Assembly: GCF_037083825.1 (NCBI RefSeq)
Contig: NZ_JBAPLU010000005.1
Span: 124,001 to 188,000, forward strand
From: Klenkia sesuvii
GTDB taxonomy: Bacteria > Actinomycetota > Actinomycetes > Mycobacteriales > Geodermatophilaceae
DNA length: 64,000 nt
Reading direction: 5' to 3'
Positions 1 to 9,230 of this stretch are shown piece after piece. Made by a program: the position numbers and the translations under genes. Position 1 is the first letter of the stretch; each line of letters starts with the position of its first letter. Below the pieces are notes generated by a model. The model did no database searches. It was not told the DNA's origin and worked only from the letters and a program-made list of their open reading frames with translations.

Positions 1-435
1 ACCAAGCTGGTCACCCACCTGCGCCACGAGCACCCGACGTTCCGGCGGCGCCGGTTCTTCCACGGTCGCCCGGTCGGCCGCGGCGAGGGCGACCCGGTGC
101 CCGACATCGCCTGGCTGACCCCGGCCGGGGACCTGATGACCGAGGAGGACTGGGACGCCCACTACGCCAAGAGCCTGGCGGTCTACCTCAACGGGCACGG
201 CATCCGCTCGACCGACGAGCGCGGCGAGGACGTCATCGACGACTGCTTCATCCTGGCCTTCAACGCCTGGCACGAGGACATCGAGTTCACGTTGCCGCCC
301 AGCGACTACTCCCAGTCGTGGGAGGTCCTCGTCGACACCGCCGAGTTCGGCCCGGTGGAGCCCAACGAGCACAAGTCCGGCGACGTGCTGACCGTCAAGG
401 GCCGGGCCATGGTCGTGCTGCGCAGCCTCTCGTGA
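1..435 (+). CDS. glgX: Glycogen debranching enzyme GlgX, C-terminal part (5' end outside window)
   Basis: The reading frame is open from the first base and ends at TGA 433-435, giving the last 144 residues. The sequence reads FRRRRFFHGRP, then DIAWLTPAGDLMTEEDW and WHEDIEFTLPP, the typical C-terminal part of GlgX/TreX debranching enzymes, which hydrolyse alpha-1,6 branches of glycogen or maltodextrin in the cytoplasm. The catalytic GH13 barrel lies upstream of the window. The next gene, treY, starts inside its stop codon (GTGA overlap), so the three genes form a treX-treY-treZ operon turning glycogen into trehalose. Confidence 0.9.
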   Translation, partial: TKLVTHLRHEHPTFRRRRFFHGRPVGRGEGDPVPDIAWLTPAGDLMTEEDWDAHYAKSLAVYLNGHGIRSTDERGEDVIDDCFILAFNAWHEDIEFTLPPSDYSQSWEVLVDTAEFGPVEPNEHKSGDVLTVKGRAMVVLRSLS

Positions 436-2747
436 CCGGGACCGGCACGCCCAGCACGCCCACCGGCACCTACCGGCTGCAGTTCCACGCCGACTTCACC
501 CTCGACCAGGGCGCGGAGCTGGCCGGCTACCTGGCCGACCTGGGGGTGAGCCACGCCTACGCGTCGCCGCTGCTGCGGTCGGCCGAGGGGTCCAACCACG
601 GCTACGACACCACCGACCACGCGCACGTCGACGAGGCGCGTGGTGGTCGGGCCGGCCTGGACCGGTTCGTGGCCGCGCTGCACGAGCACGGCCTGGGGCT
701 GGTGCTGGACCTGGTCCCCAACCACATGGGCGTGGAGGACGCCCACGCGTCGGGCTGGTGGTGGTCGCTGCTCGAGCTGGGCCCCGACAGCCCGCACGCG
801 CACGCCTTCGACGTCGACTGGGACGCCGGCGGCGGCCGGGTGCGGCTGCCGGTGCTGGGCTCGGCCGACGACCTCGCCGAGCTGCGCGTCCAGGACGGCG
901 AACTGCGCTACTACGAGCACCGCTTCCCCATCGCACCGGGCACCGGTGAGGGCACGCCGCAGGAGGTGCACGACCGGCAGCACTACGAGCTGGTCGACTG
1001 GCGGCGGGCCGACGGCGACCTGAACTACCGCCGCTTCTTCGCCATCAACACCCTCGCCGGACTGCGGGTGGAGGACGAGCGGGTCTTCGCGGCCACCCAC
1101 GCGCTGGTGGCCGAGCTGGTCGAGGCGGGGTACGTCGACGGCCTGCGCATCGACCACCCCGACGGGTTGGCCGACCCGCGCGGCTACCTGGACCGGCTCG
1201 CCGAGCTGACCGGTCACCGGTGGACCGTGGTGGAGAAGATCCTCGAGCCCGGGGAGGACCTGCCCGAGGCCTGGGCCACCGCCGGCACGACGGGCTACGA
1301 CGCCCTGGCCGAGGTCGACGGCGTGCTCGTGGACCCCGCCGGCGAGGCCGCGTTCACCGCGCTGGACACGGAGGTGGCCGGCCACGAGGTCGACTACGCC
1401 GAGCTGGTGCACTCCGCCAAGCGCGAGGTCACCGACGGCATCCTGGGGTCGGAGGTCTCGCGGCTGGCCCGCCTGGTCGGCGAGCTCCCCGGGGTGACCG
1501 GGGACGACGTCCGGGAGGCGCTGGCCGAGCTGCTGGCCTCCTTCGACGTCTACCGCACCTACCTGCCCGACGGTCGCGCGCACCTGGACGCGACCGTGTC
1601 CGCCGTCCGCGCCCGCCGTCCCGACCTCACCGCCGCCGTCGACGGGCTGCACCCGCTGCTCGCGACGCCGGGCACCGAGCTGGCCACGAGGTTCGAGCAG
1701 ACGTCCGGGCCGGTCATGGCCAAGGGCGTGGAGGACAGCGCCTACTACCGGTGGTCGCGCTTCGTGGCGCTCAACGAGGTCGGCGGTGACCCGACCCGGT
1801 TCGGGACGTCGGTGGCCGACTTCCACGCCGCGCAGCAGTCCCGGGCCGAGCACCGGGCGGCGTCGATGACGACGCTGTCCACCCACGACACCAAGCGCAG
1901 CGAGGACGTGCGGGCCCGGTTGGCCGTGCTGGCCGAGCTGCCCGACGAGTGGACGACGCTGGTCCGCGGCTGGCTGGACCGGCACCCGCTGACCGACCGG
2001 CCGCTGGCCCACCAGGTGTGGCAGAACCTGGTCGGGGCCTGGCCGCTGAGCCGGGAACGGGCGCGGGCCTACGCCGAGAAGGCCGCCCGCGAGGCCGGCA
2101 CGTCGACCACCTACACGGCGGTCGACGAGGAGTTCGAGGCGTCGTTGCAGGCCATGGTCGACGCGGCCTTCGACGACCCGACGACCCGCGGCGAGATCGA
2201 CGCGTTCGTCGACCGGATCACGCCGCACGGGCGGTCGAACTCCCTGGCCCAGAAGCTGCTCCAGCTGACCGTCGCCGGGGTGCCCGACGTCTACCAGGGC
2301 ACCGAGCTGTGGGACCTCTCCCTCGTCGACCCGGACAACCGGCGGCCGGTCGACCACGCGGAGCGGCGCCGGCTGCTGGCCGAGCTCGACGGCGGCACCG
2401 TGCCGGCCGTCGACGACGGCGGCGCGGCCAAGCTGCTGGTCGTCTCGCGGGCGCTGCGGCACCGGCGCGACGTCCCGGAGGCCTTCGCCGGCTACACCCC
2501 GGTCGAGGTCACCGGGGCGGCCGCCGACCACGCCGTCGCCTTCGACCGCGGTGGCGTCGTCACCGTGGCCACCCGGCTCCCCGTCGGCCTGGCCGACGGG
2601 GGCGGGTGGCGGGACACCGCGCTCCAGCTGCCGCACGGCGGCTGGCGCGACCTGCTCACCGGCACCCGGGTGGTCAGCGCCTCGGGCGGCGCCCCCGTGG
2701 CCGAGCTGTTGGCGCAGCTCCCCGTCGCCCTCCTCGTCCGCGACTAG
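432..2747 (+). CDS. treY: Maltooligosyltrehalose synthase TreY
   Basis: This 771-residue GH13 enzyme isomerises the reducing-end alpha-1,4 bond of maltodextrins to the alpha,alpha-1,1 bond of trehalose. The N-terminus TGTYRLQFHADFTL is the hallmark TreY start. GH13 motifs follow: DLVPNHMGVED, GLRIDHPDGLADP with the nucleophile Asp, VVEKILEPGE with the acid/base Glu, and STHDTKRSEDVRAR. The length matches the family (about 760-830). The GTG at 432 is chosen because it overlaps the glgX stop; longer in-frame readings run into glgX. TreZ follows 12 bases downstream and releases the trehalose. Confidence 0.95.
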   Translation: MTGTGTPSTPTGTYRLQFHADFTLDQGAELAGYLADLGVSHAYASPLLRSAEGSNHGYDTTDHAHVDEARGGRAGLDRFVAALHEHGLGLVLDLVPNHMGVEDAHASGWWWSLLELGPDSPHAHAFDVDWDAGGGRVRLPVLGSADDLAELRVQDGELRYYEHRFPIAPGTGEGTPQEVHDRQHYELVDWRRADGDLNYRRFFAINTLAGLRVEDERVFAATHALVAELVEAGYVDGLRIDHPDGLADPRGYLDRLAELTGHRWTVVEKILEPGEDLPEAWATAGTTGYDALAEVDGVLVDPAGEAAFTALDTEVAGHEVDYAELVHSAKREVTDGILGSEVSRLARLVGELPGVTGDDVREALAELLASFDVYRTYLPDGRAHLDATVSAVRARRPDLTAAVDGLHPLLATPGTELATRFEQTSGPVMAKGVEDSAYYRWSRFVALNEVGGDPTRFGTSVADFHAAQQSRAEHRAASMTTLSTHDTKRSEDVRARLAVLAELPDEWTTLVRGWLDRHPLTDRPLAHQVWQNLVGAWPLSRERARAYAEKAAREAGTSTTYTAVDEEFEASLQAMVDAAFDDPTTRGEIDAFVDRITPHGRSNSLAQKLLQLTVAGVPDVYQGTELWDLSLVDPDNRRPVDHAERRRLLAELDGGTVPAVDDGGAAKLLVVSRALRHRRDVPEAFAGYTPVEVTGAAADHAVAFDRGGVVTVATRLPVGLADGGGWRDTALQLPHGGWRDLLTGTRVVSASGGAPVAELLAQLPVALLVRD

Positions 2748-2759
2748 CGAAGGACCCCC

Positions 2760-4508
2760 ATGAGCACCGAGTTCTCCGTCTGGGCACCCCTGCCCGAGCG
2801 GGTGCGCCTGCAGGTCGACGGCGACGTGCACCCCATGACCCGCGACGACGACGGCTGGTGGCGGGCCACCGTCCCGGCCACCGCGGAGGCCGACTACGGC
2901 TTCCTGCTCGACGACACCGAGCCGGCCCGGCCCGACCCGCGGTCGCGCCGGCAACCCGAGGGCGTCCACGGGCTCTCGCGCAGGTTCGACCCGGGCGCCC
3001 ACGCCTGGGGCGACGGCGCATGGACCGGCCGCCAGCTGGCCGGCAGCTCGGTGTACGAGCTGCACGTGGGCACCTTCACCGCCGACGGCACGCTGGACGC
3101 CGCAGCCGCCAAGCTCGACCACCTGGTCGACCTCGGCGTCGGGTTCGTCGAGCTGCTGCCGGTCAACGGGTTCAACGGCACGCACAACTGGGGCTACGAC
3201 GGCGTCGCCTGGTACGCCGTCCAGGAGACCTACGGCGGCCCGGCGGCCTACCAGCGCTTCGTCGACGCCTGCCACCAGCGCGGCCTGGGCGTCATCCAGG
3301 ACGTCGTCTACAACCACCTGGGCCCCTCGGGGAACTACCTGCCCGAGTTCTTCCCCGTGTTCAGCGAGGGCGGGGCGAACACCTGGGGCGACTCGGTCAA
3401 CCTGTCGGGGCCGCACTCCGACGAGGTGCGGCGCTACGTCATCGACAACGCGCTGATGTGGCTGCGCGACATGCACGTCGACGGCCTGCGCCTGGACGCC
3501 GTCCACGCCCTCGTCGACGAGCGGGCCACGCACGTGCTGGAGGAGCTGGCCGCCGAGGTCGACGCGCTCAGCGTCGCCCTCGGCCGCCCGCTGACGCTCA
3601 TCGCCGAGAGCGACCTCAACGACCCCCGGATGGTCACCCCGCGCGCCTCGGGCGGGCTGGGCATGACCGCGCAGTGGAGCGACGACTTCCACCACAGCCT
3701 GCACGCGGTGCTCACCGGCGAGGGCCAGGGCTACTACCGCGACTTCGCCGACGCCGGGCTGGCCGGCCTGGCGAAGATCCTCACCGGCGCCTTCCTATAC
3801 GACGGGGCCTGGTCCTCGTTCCGCAAGCGGCACCACGGCCGCCCGGTGGACACCGCGGCGCTGCCGGGCTGGAAGTTCCTGGCCTACCTGCAGGACCACG
3901 ACCAGATCGGCAACCGGGCGACCGGCGACCGCATCTCGGCCACCCTCTCCCCCGAGCTGCTCGCCGTGGGCGCCACCATCACCCTGACCAGCCCGTTCAC
4001 GCCGATGCTGTTCATGGGCGAGGAATGGGGGGCGGGCACCCCGTGGCAGTTCTTCACCAGCCACCCCGAGCCCGAGCTGGGCAAGGCGACGGCCGAGGGG
4101 CGGATCGGCGAGTTCGCCGAGCACGGCTGGGACTCCGACGACGTGCCCGACCCGCAGGACCCGGAGACCTTCACCCGGTCGGTGCTCGACTGGTCCGAGC
4201 TCGACCGGCCCGAGCACGCGGGGCTGCTGCGGCTGCACGCCGAGCTGCTGGCCCTGCGCCGCAGCCACCCCGAGCTGGCCGACGCCGACCTCCGCCGGGT
4301 GCGGGTCGAGCACGACGACGCCGAGCGCTGGCTGGTGGTGCACCGCGGCTCGCTGCGCGTGGTGGTCAACCTCGCCGACCAGCCGAGGGTTGTCCAGCTC
4401 GACGCCCCCGCCGGCGAGACCCTCTTCGCCACCGGCGAGCTGCCCACCCGCGACGGCAGCTCGGTCACCCTCCCGGCGCACTCGGCCGCGGTGCTCGGCA
4501 CCCGCTGA
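2760..4508 (+). CDS. treZ: Malto-oligosyltrehalose trehalohydrolase TreZ
   Basis: This 582-residue enzyme cleaves the alpha-1,4 bond next to the maltooligosyl-trehalose end made by TreY, releasing free trehalose. It starts FSVWAPLPERVRL (an isoamylase-type N-terminal CBM48-like domain). The GH13 barrel follows: YELHVGTFT, DVVYNHLGPSGNYL, DGLRLDAVHAL (nucleophile Asp), LIAESDLNDPR (acid/base Glu) and YLQDHDQIGNR. LFMGEEWGAGTPW precedes the C-terminal beta domain. The length is typical. The ATG at 2760 follows a purine-rich GCGAAGGA. Its stop shares one base with the start of the next gene (TGATG). Confidence 0.95.
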   Translation: MSTEFSVWAPLPERVRLQVDGDVHPMTRDDDGWWRATVPATAEADYGFLLDDTEPARPDPRSRRQPEGVHGLSRRFDPGAHAWGDGAWTGRQLAGSSVYELHVGTFTADGTLDAAAAKLDHLVDLGVGFVELLPVNGFNGTHNWGYDGVAWYAVQETYGGPAAYQRFVDACHQRGLGVIQDVVYNHLGPSGNYLPEFFPVFSEGGANTWGDSVNLSGPHSDEVRRYVIDNALMWLRDMHVDGLRLDAVHALVDERATHVLEELAAEVDALSVALGRPLTLIAESDLNDPRMVTPRASGGLGMTAQWSDDFHHSLHAVLTGEGQGYYRDFADAGLAGLAKILTGAFLYDGAWSSFRKRHHGRPVDTAALPGWKFLAYLQDHDQIGNRATGDRISATLSPELLAVGATITLTSPFTPMLFMGEEWGAGTPWQFFTSHPEPELGKATAEGRIGEFAEHGWDSDDVPDPQDPETFTRSVLDWSELDRPEHAGLLRLHAELLALRRSHPELADADLRRVRVEHDDAERWLVVHRGSLRVVVNLADQPRVVQLDAPAGETLFATGELPTRDGSSVTLPAHSAAVLGTR

Positions 4509-5230
4509 TGCGCGGGCTCCTGCCGCCCAGCGAGTCCTGGCTCGACGCCACCGCCGTCGTCGAGTCCTACCGGCCGCCCCCCGGTCGGTTCGTGCGCGCG
4601 AACTTCGTGCACGCCCTGGACGGCGCCACCAGCGTCGACGGGGCCTCGGCCGGGCTGGGGTCCGACGCCGACCACCAGGTGTTCACCGTGCTGCGGGCCT
4701 GGTGCGACGCGGTGCTGGTCGGTCACGGCACCGCCTCGGGCGAGGGCTACGGCCCCGTCGGCGCCGATGCCGAGGTGGCCGAGCTGCGGGCCGAGCTGGG
4801 GCGGCCCGCAGACGCCCCGGTCGTCGTGGTCTCCCGCCGGGCGTCGCTGGCCCCCGGCGACCGGCTGTCCGCCCCGCCGACGGTGCTGGTCACCTGCGCC
4901 TCGGCCGACCCCGACCGGCGGTCTGCGCTGACCGAGGCCGGGGTGCAGGTGCTGGTGTGCGGCGAGGACGACGTCGACCTGCCCGCCGCCCTCGACGCCC
5001 TGGCTGCCCGGGGCCTGGAGCAGGTGCTGTGCGAGGGCGGGCCCTCGCTGGTGCGGGCCGCGGTCGCCGCCGACGTGGTCGACGAGCTGTGCCTGACGAC
5101 GGCGCCCCTGCTGGTGGGCGGGGCCGCCGGGCTGCTCGGCGACCACGGCCTGCCCACGCCGCGGGCGGTCCGGCTGGTGCAGCTGCTCGAGGAGGACGGC
5201 GTCCTGCTGGCCCGCTACTCGTTGCGCTGA
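4508..5230 (+). CDS. Pyrimidine reductase family protein (stand-alone RibD C-terminal domain)
   Basis: This 240-residue protein is a RibD-C / dihydrofolate reductase-like fold. Visible family features are FVRANFVHALDGATS near residue 30, the dinucleotide-binding stretch ending CDAVLVGHGTASGEGYGP, and LEQVLCEGGPSLVRA in the C-terminal half. No zinc deaminase domain is present, so it is not a complete bifunctional RibD. Relatives act as NADPH-dependent reductases of riboflavin-type or unidentified pyrimidine substrates. Translation is coupled to treZ through TGATG, but a link to trehalose metabolism is not evident. The exact substrate is unknown. Confidence 0.8.
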   Translation: MRGLLPPSESWLDATAVVESYRPPPGRFVRANFVHALDGATSVDGASAGLGSDADHQVFTVLRAWCDAVLVGHGTASGEGYGPVGADAEVAELRAELGRPADAPVVVVSRRASLAPGDRLSAPPTVLVTCASADPDRRSALTEAGVQVLVCGEDDVDLPAALDALAARGLEQVLCEGGPSLVRAAVAADVVDELCLTTAPLLVGGAAGLLGDHGLPTPRAVRLVQLLEEDGVLLARYSLR

Positions 5231-5270
5231 CCACCCCGCGGGGTCGGCGCCGGGCTGCTTGACTGCAGCG

Positions 5271-6362
5271 GTGGACCTGCCCGTCATGCCCCCGGTGAAG
5301 CCCATGCTGGCCAAGGCGGCCACGAAGGTGCCCGAGGGCGACTTCTGCTACGAGCCCAAGTGGGACGGGTTCCGCTGCATCGTCTTCCGCGACGGGGACG
5401 AGGTCGAGCTGGGCAGCCGCAACGAACGCCCGCTGACCCGTTACTTCCCCGAGGTCGTCGAGGCGGTCAAGGCGCAGCTGCCCGACCGGTGCGTGCTCGA
5501 CGGCGAGATCGTGGTCCCGCGCGGGGACCGGCTGCACTTCGAGTCGCTGCTGCAGCGCATCCACCCGGCCCGGTCGCGGGTGGACAAGCTGGCCGTGGAG
5601 ACCCCCGCCTCCTTCGTCGCCTTCGACGTCCTGGCCCTCGGCGACGAGTCGCTGCTGGAGCTGCCCTTCCGCGAGCGGCAGGCGCGCCTGCGCGAGGCGC
5701 TGGCCGGCGCCCGGGCCCCGGTGCACGTCACCACGCTGACCACCGACGCCGCGGTCGCCCGCCGGTGGTTCGAGGAGTTCGAGGGTGCCGGGCTCGACGG
5801 CGTCGTCGCCAAGCCCGCCGACGCGCCCTACTCCCCCGACCAGCGCACGATGACCAAGGTCAAGCACGTCCGGACGGCGGACGTCGTGGTCGCCGGCTTC
5901 CGGTGGCACAAGACCTCCACGCCGGAGCACCCCCTGGTCGGGTCGCTGCTGCTGGGCCTGTGGCGGGGTGACCACCTCCAGCACATCGGGGTGGCCGCCT
6001 CCTTCACCACCAAGCGGCGCGCCGAGCTGGTCGCCGAGCTCGAGCCCTACCGGGCCGGTGCCGTGGCCGGGCATCCGTGGCAGGACTGGGCGAACGCGCA
6101 GGTCGAGACCACGGGGGAGCAGCGGATGCCGGGTGCGCAGAGCCGCTGGAACGCCGGCAAGGACCTCTCCTGGGTGCCGCTGCGGCCCGAGCTGGTCATC
6201 GAGATCCGGTACGACCAGCTCGAGGGCGAGCGGCTGCGGCACACCGGCCAGTTCCAGCGCTGGCGACCGGACAAGGACGCCGCCGACTGCACCTACGACC
6301 AGCTCGACGTCCCGGTCCGCTACGACCTCGCGGAGGTCCTCGGCGGGCAGCGGGACGGTTGA
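5271..6362 (+). CDS. ligC: ATP-dependent DNA ligase C
   Basis: This 363-residue enzyme seals DNA nicks using ATP. The adenylation motif EPKWDGFR has the nucleophilic lysine near residue 30. Other nucleotidyltransferase motifs are LDGEIVVPRG, FVAFDVLALG, LDGVVAKPADAPY and MTKVKHVRTADVVVAGF, followed by the OB-fold with SLLLGLWRGDHLQHIGV. The length fits mycobacterial LigC (about 358). The GTG at 5271 is preferred because TTGACT lies exactly 6 bases before it, like the neighbouring leaderless gene at 8017. A TTG start at 5259 would add four residues. Together with the polymerase at 8017 it resembles the mycobacterial LigC/Prim-PolC pair, implicated in gap repair and excision repair. Confidence 0.92.
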   Translation: MDLPVMPPVKPMLAKAATKVPEGDFCYEPKWDGFRCIVFRDGDEVELGSRNERPLTRYFPEVVEAVKAQLPDRCVLDGEIVVPRGDRLHFESLLQRIHPARSRVDKLAVETPASFVAFDVLALGDESLLELPFRERQARLREALAGARAPVHVTTLTTDAAVARRWFEEFEGAGLDGVVAKPADAPYSPDQRTMTKVKHVRTADVVVAGFRWHKTSTPEHPLVGSLLLGLWRGDHLQHIGVAASFTTKRRAELVAELEPYRAGAVAGHPWQDWANAQVETTGEQRMPGAQSRWNAGKDLSWVPLRPELVIEIRYDQLEGERLRHTGQFQRWRPDKDAADCTYDQLDVPVRYDLAEVLGGQRDG

Positions 6363-6413
6363 GAGCCTGACCACCTGTGGCCCACGGGACGGGCGTGACG
6401 GGCGTGGCCCTCC

Positions 6414-6419
6414 TAGGCT
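6414..6419 (+). promoter_or_regulatory. -10-like TAGGCT, probable leaderless promoter
   Basis: TAGGCT lies 8 bases before the GTG at 6428 and no Shine-Dalgarno sequence is visible. This supports transcription starting at or beside the start codon. No good -35 is evident. Confidence 0.45.
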
Positions 6420-6427
6420 GGTCGACC

Positions 6428-7996
6428 GTGACTGCCGCGCCCCGCCGTCCCGCCGTCCTGGTGGCCCTGCTCTCCGCCGTCCTCTGCGTCCTGCCGGCGT
6501 GCTCCTCGAGCGAGGGCACCGAGCGCTCGAGCGCCAGCACGACCACGACCGAGGCCACGCCGACCGAGGCGCCGGTGCAGCCCGTCGAGTGGACCGACTG
6601 CACCGCCGACATCGCCCCGATCATCGCCGGCCGCCCGGGTGCCGACCGGCCGCTCACGTTCGGCTGCGGGCAGGTCGAGGTGCCGCTGAGCTACGACGAC
6701 CCGGCCGGCCCGACGCTGTCGCTGTTCGCCGTCCGGGCGGTGTCGGGCGCGCAGACCGACCGCATCGGCTCGCTCGTGGTCAACCCCGGCGGGCCCGGGC
6801 TGTCGGCCACCGACGCGGCCGTGCAGGCCGCCCTCACTCTCCCCGACGCCGTCGTGGGGCGCTTCGACGTCGTGGGCGTCGACCCCCGCGGGGTCGGGCT
6901 GTCGCAGCCGGTCGAGTGCATCCCCGACGCGACCAAGGACGAGCTGACCGCCGCCGAGCCCCGTCCCGGCACCGCCGAGGAGGTCGACGCGGCGTTCGCG
7001 CTGGCCGACGACGTCGCCGAGGGCTGCGTGGACACCTACGGCGCCGGCCTGGGCGCCTTCTCCACCGTCGACTCCGCCCGCGACCTCGACCGGGTCCGGC
7101 AGGCCGTCGGCGACACCCAGCTGACCTACCTCGGCTACAGCTACGGCACCACCCTGGGCTCCACCTACGCCGAGCTGTACCCGGAGAACGTGCGGGCCCT
7201 CGTGCTCGACGGCGCGGTCGACCCCGACGCCGACCGCGAGTCCGCCGCGGAGGCCCAGGCCGCGGGGTTCGAGGCCGCCTTCGACGCGTTCGCCGCGAAC
7301 TGCACCGCGCTGGTCGGCGGGTGCCCGGTGGGCGCCGATCCGCGAGCCTTCCTCGGCGACCTGCTCACCCAGGCCGAGACCGCCCCCGTCCCCAGCAGCC
7401 GGGAGGGCGAGACCCGCCAGGCCACCCCGGGTCTGGTGCTGGCCGCCGTCCGGTCGGCGCTGTACAACCCGGCCGCGTGGCCGCAGCTGGCCCAGTCGCT
7501 GGCCGCTGCCCAGGCCGGCGACGCCGCCGGGGTGCTCACCCTCGCCGACACGTTCACCGGACGCGGCGAGGACGGCACCTACACCAACACCATCGACGCC
7601 AACATCACGATCAGCTGCTCGGACACCGACGAGGAGTACGCGCAGTCCGACGTGCGGCCGCTGGTGGCCGACTGGGGCGCGCGCTACCCGCTCTTCGGCG
7701 CCGAGGCCGCGCTGTCGCTCTACACCTGCACCCCGTGGGACGCGCCCCGCACCCCGCTGCCCGACCGCGACGCCGAGGGCGCCGCGCCGATCCTCGTGGT
7801 GGGCACCCAGGGCGACCCGGTCACCCCGCTGCCCGGCGCGGTGGACATGGCCGCCGACCTCGCCTCGGGCGTGCTGCTCACCTGGCAGGGCAGCGGGCAC
7901 ACCGCGTACCCCAAGACGCAGTGCGTCACCGACGCGGTCAACGCCTACCTGGTCGACCTGGCCGCCCCCGCCGCCGACCTCACCTGCCCCGCCTGA
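6428..7996 (+). CDS. Secreted alpha/beta-hydrolase lipoprotein, TAP-like tripeptidyl aminopeptidase
   Basis: This 522-residue protein has a lipoprotein signal: RRPAVLVALLSAVLCVLPAC with lipobox LPAC, then a Ser/Thr-rich linker. The hydrolase fold shows VVNPGGPG (oxyanion region) and GYSYGTTLG (nucleophile serine). VGTQGDPVTPL carries the acid residue and GSGHTAY the histidine, within a C-terminal TAP-like domain. Relatives (SlpD/SlpE, mycobacterial CaeA/Hip1-like) cleave N-terminal peptides outside the cytoplasm. The GTG at 6428 gives a clean signal peptide and fits the promoter element upstream; an in-frame GTG at 6377 would add 17 unrelated residues. It lies between the two DNA-repair genes without an evident functional tie. 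Confidence 0.85.
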   Translation: MTAAPRRPAVLVALLSAVLCVLPACSSSEGTERSSASTTTTEATPTEAPVQPVEWTDCTADIAPIIAGRPGADRPLTFGCGQVEVPLSYDDPAGPTLSLFAVRAVSGAQTDRIGSLVVNPGGPGLSATDAAVQAALTLPDAVVGRFDVVGVDPRGVGLSQPVECIPDATKDELTAAEPRPGTAEEVDAAFALADDVAEGCVDTYGAGLGAFSTVDSARDLDRVRQAVGDTQLTYLGYSYGTTLGSTYAELYPENVRALVLDGAVDPDADRESAAEAQAAGFEAAFDAFAANCTALVGGCPVGADPRAFLGDLLTQAETAPVPSSREGETRQATPGLVLAAVRSALYNPAAWPQLAQSLAAAQAGDAAGVLTLADTFTGRGEDGTYTNTIDANITISCSDTDEEYAQSDVRPLVADWGARYPLFGAEAALSLYTCTPWDAPRTPLPDRDAEGAAPILVVGTQGDPVTPLPGAVDMAADLASGVLLTWQGSGHTAYPKTQCVTDAVNAYLVDLAAPAADLTCPA

Positions 7997-8004
7997 CCCG
8001 GCCC

Positions 8005-8010
8005 TAGGCT
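8005..8010 (+). promoter_or_regulatory. -10-like TAGGCT, decides the start at 8017
   Basis: TAGGCT ends 6 bases before the GTG at 8017, the same spacing as at other putative leaderless genes in this window. This argues for 8017 over the adjacent GTG at 8014. Confidence 0.4.
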
Positions 8011-8016
8011 GCAGTG

Positions 8017-9123
8017 GTGGCCAGCAGCAGCACCACCCTGGAGGTCGGCGAGCACGAGGTCCGGGTCTCCAGCCCCGAGCGCGTCGTGTACGCCGCGACC
8101 GACCGCACCCCGGAGATCACCAAGCTCCAGGTCTGCGAGTACGTCGCCACCGTGGCCCCGACCTGGTTGCGCAGCATCGGGGACCGGCCGACGGCGATGG
8201 AGCGGTGGCCCGACGGGTGGCGGGAGGGCATGCGGTTGGCCACCGGCCCGCGCGACAAGGACGGCGACGGCTTCTACCAGAAGCGGCTGCCCCGGGGGGC
8301 GCCGGAGTTCGTGCAGACCGCGCAGGTCACCTTCCCCAGCGGCCGGACGGCGGACCTGCTGCGCCCGACGGTGCCCGCCTCGCTGGTGTGGGCGGCGCAG
8401 ATGGGCACCCTGACCTTCCACCCCTGGCCGGTGCGGGTGCCCGACGTGGACTCCCCCGACGAGCTGCGGCTGGACCTGGACCCGCAACCGGGGACCGGCT
8501 TCGCCGACGCCCGCCGGGTGGCCGCGGTGGCCCGGGAGCTGCTCGAGGAGCTCGGCCTGCGCGGCTACCCCAAGACCAGCGGCAACCGCGGGGTGCACGT
8601 GTACGTGCGCCTCGCCCGCGGCCGCACGTTCGAGGACGTGCGGCACGCCGCCATCGGGTTCGGCCGCGAGCTGGCGCGCCGCGACGCCGGGGTCACCACG
8701 GCCTGGTGGAAGGAGGAGCGTGGCGAGCGGGTGTTCGTCGACTACAACCAGAACAACCGCGACCGCACCATCGCCGGTGCGTGGAGCCCGCGGGCCCGAC
8801 CCGGCGCGCCGGTGAGCACCCCGCTCACCTGGGAGCAGCTGGCCGACGTCGACGACCCGGCCGAGCTGAACCTGCTGACCGTGCCCGAGCGGCTGGCCGA
8901 CGGCGACCCCTGGGCCGGCATGGACGACGTCGAGCACGACCTGGACCCGCTGCTGCACCTGTGGGAGACCCTGCCGGGCGGGGAGCTGAACTTCCCGCCC
9001 GACTACCCCAAGATGCCCGGGGAGCCGCCGCGGGTGCAGCCCAGCAAGAAGGTGGCCGCGCACTGGGACGCCGCCGGCAACCGGCGGGACGCGCTCCCCC
9101 GAGGCGGCCCGGACACCCCGTGA
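8017..9123 (+). CDS. LigD-type primase-polymerase (Prim-PolC / LigC-associated polymerase)
   Basis: This 368-residue stand-alone polymerase domain of the archaeo-eukaryotic primase family fills short gaps with NTPs or dNTPs. Visible signatures are ERVVYAA at the N-terminus, RLDLDPQPG with the two metal-binding aspartates, and KTSGNRGVHVYVRL (the TSGxxGxH motif). FVDYNQNNRDRTIAGAWSPR and the STPLTWEQL region follow. No ligase or nuclease domain is fused, unlike LigD. It is separated from ligC by one gene and points the same way, matching the mycobacterial LigC1 and Prim-PolC neighbourhood. Confidence 0.9.
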   Translation: MASSSTTLEVGEHEVRVSSPERVVYAATDRTPEITKLQVCEYVATVAPTWLRSIGDRPTAMERWPDGWREGMRLATGPRDKDGDGFYQKRLPRGAPEFVQTAQVTFPSGRTADLLRPTVPASLVWAAQMGTLTFHPWPVRVPDVDSPDELRLDLDPQPGTGFADARRVAAVARELLEELGLRGYPKTSGNRGVHVYVRLARGRTFEDVRHAAIGFGRELARRDAGVTTAWWKEERGERVFVDYNQNNRDRTIAGAWSPRARPGAPVSTPLTWEQLADVDDPAELNLLTVPERLADGDPWAGMDDVEHDLDPLLHLWETLPGGELNFPPDYPKMPGEPPRVQPSKKVAAHWDAAGNRRDALPRGGPDTP

Positions 9124-9230
9124 GGGGGTGCGGTGCAGACGGGGCTGGACAGGTGTGGTTAGGGTTCAGTCGTCGGGAAGGCTCTGTAAGTGGCAGGACC
9201 CCGACGTACGACCTCAGCTAGGAGCGAGCA

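Noticed and set aside
306..3704. Very long open frame (1132 codons) on the minus strand opposite treY/treZ, and similar ones elsewhere
   Set aside because: It is a high-GC shadow: no family motif, biased repetitive composition, and it lies opposite clear GH13 genes.
9124..9230. Promoter and cold-shock leader of cspA
   Set aside because: A TAGGGT is present, but no -35 or conserved cold-box could be identified; left unannotated.
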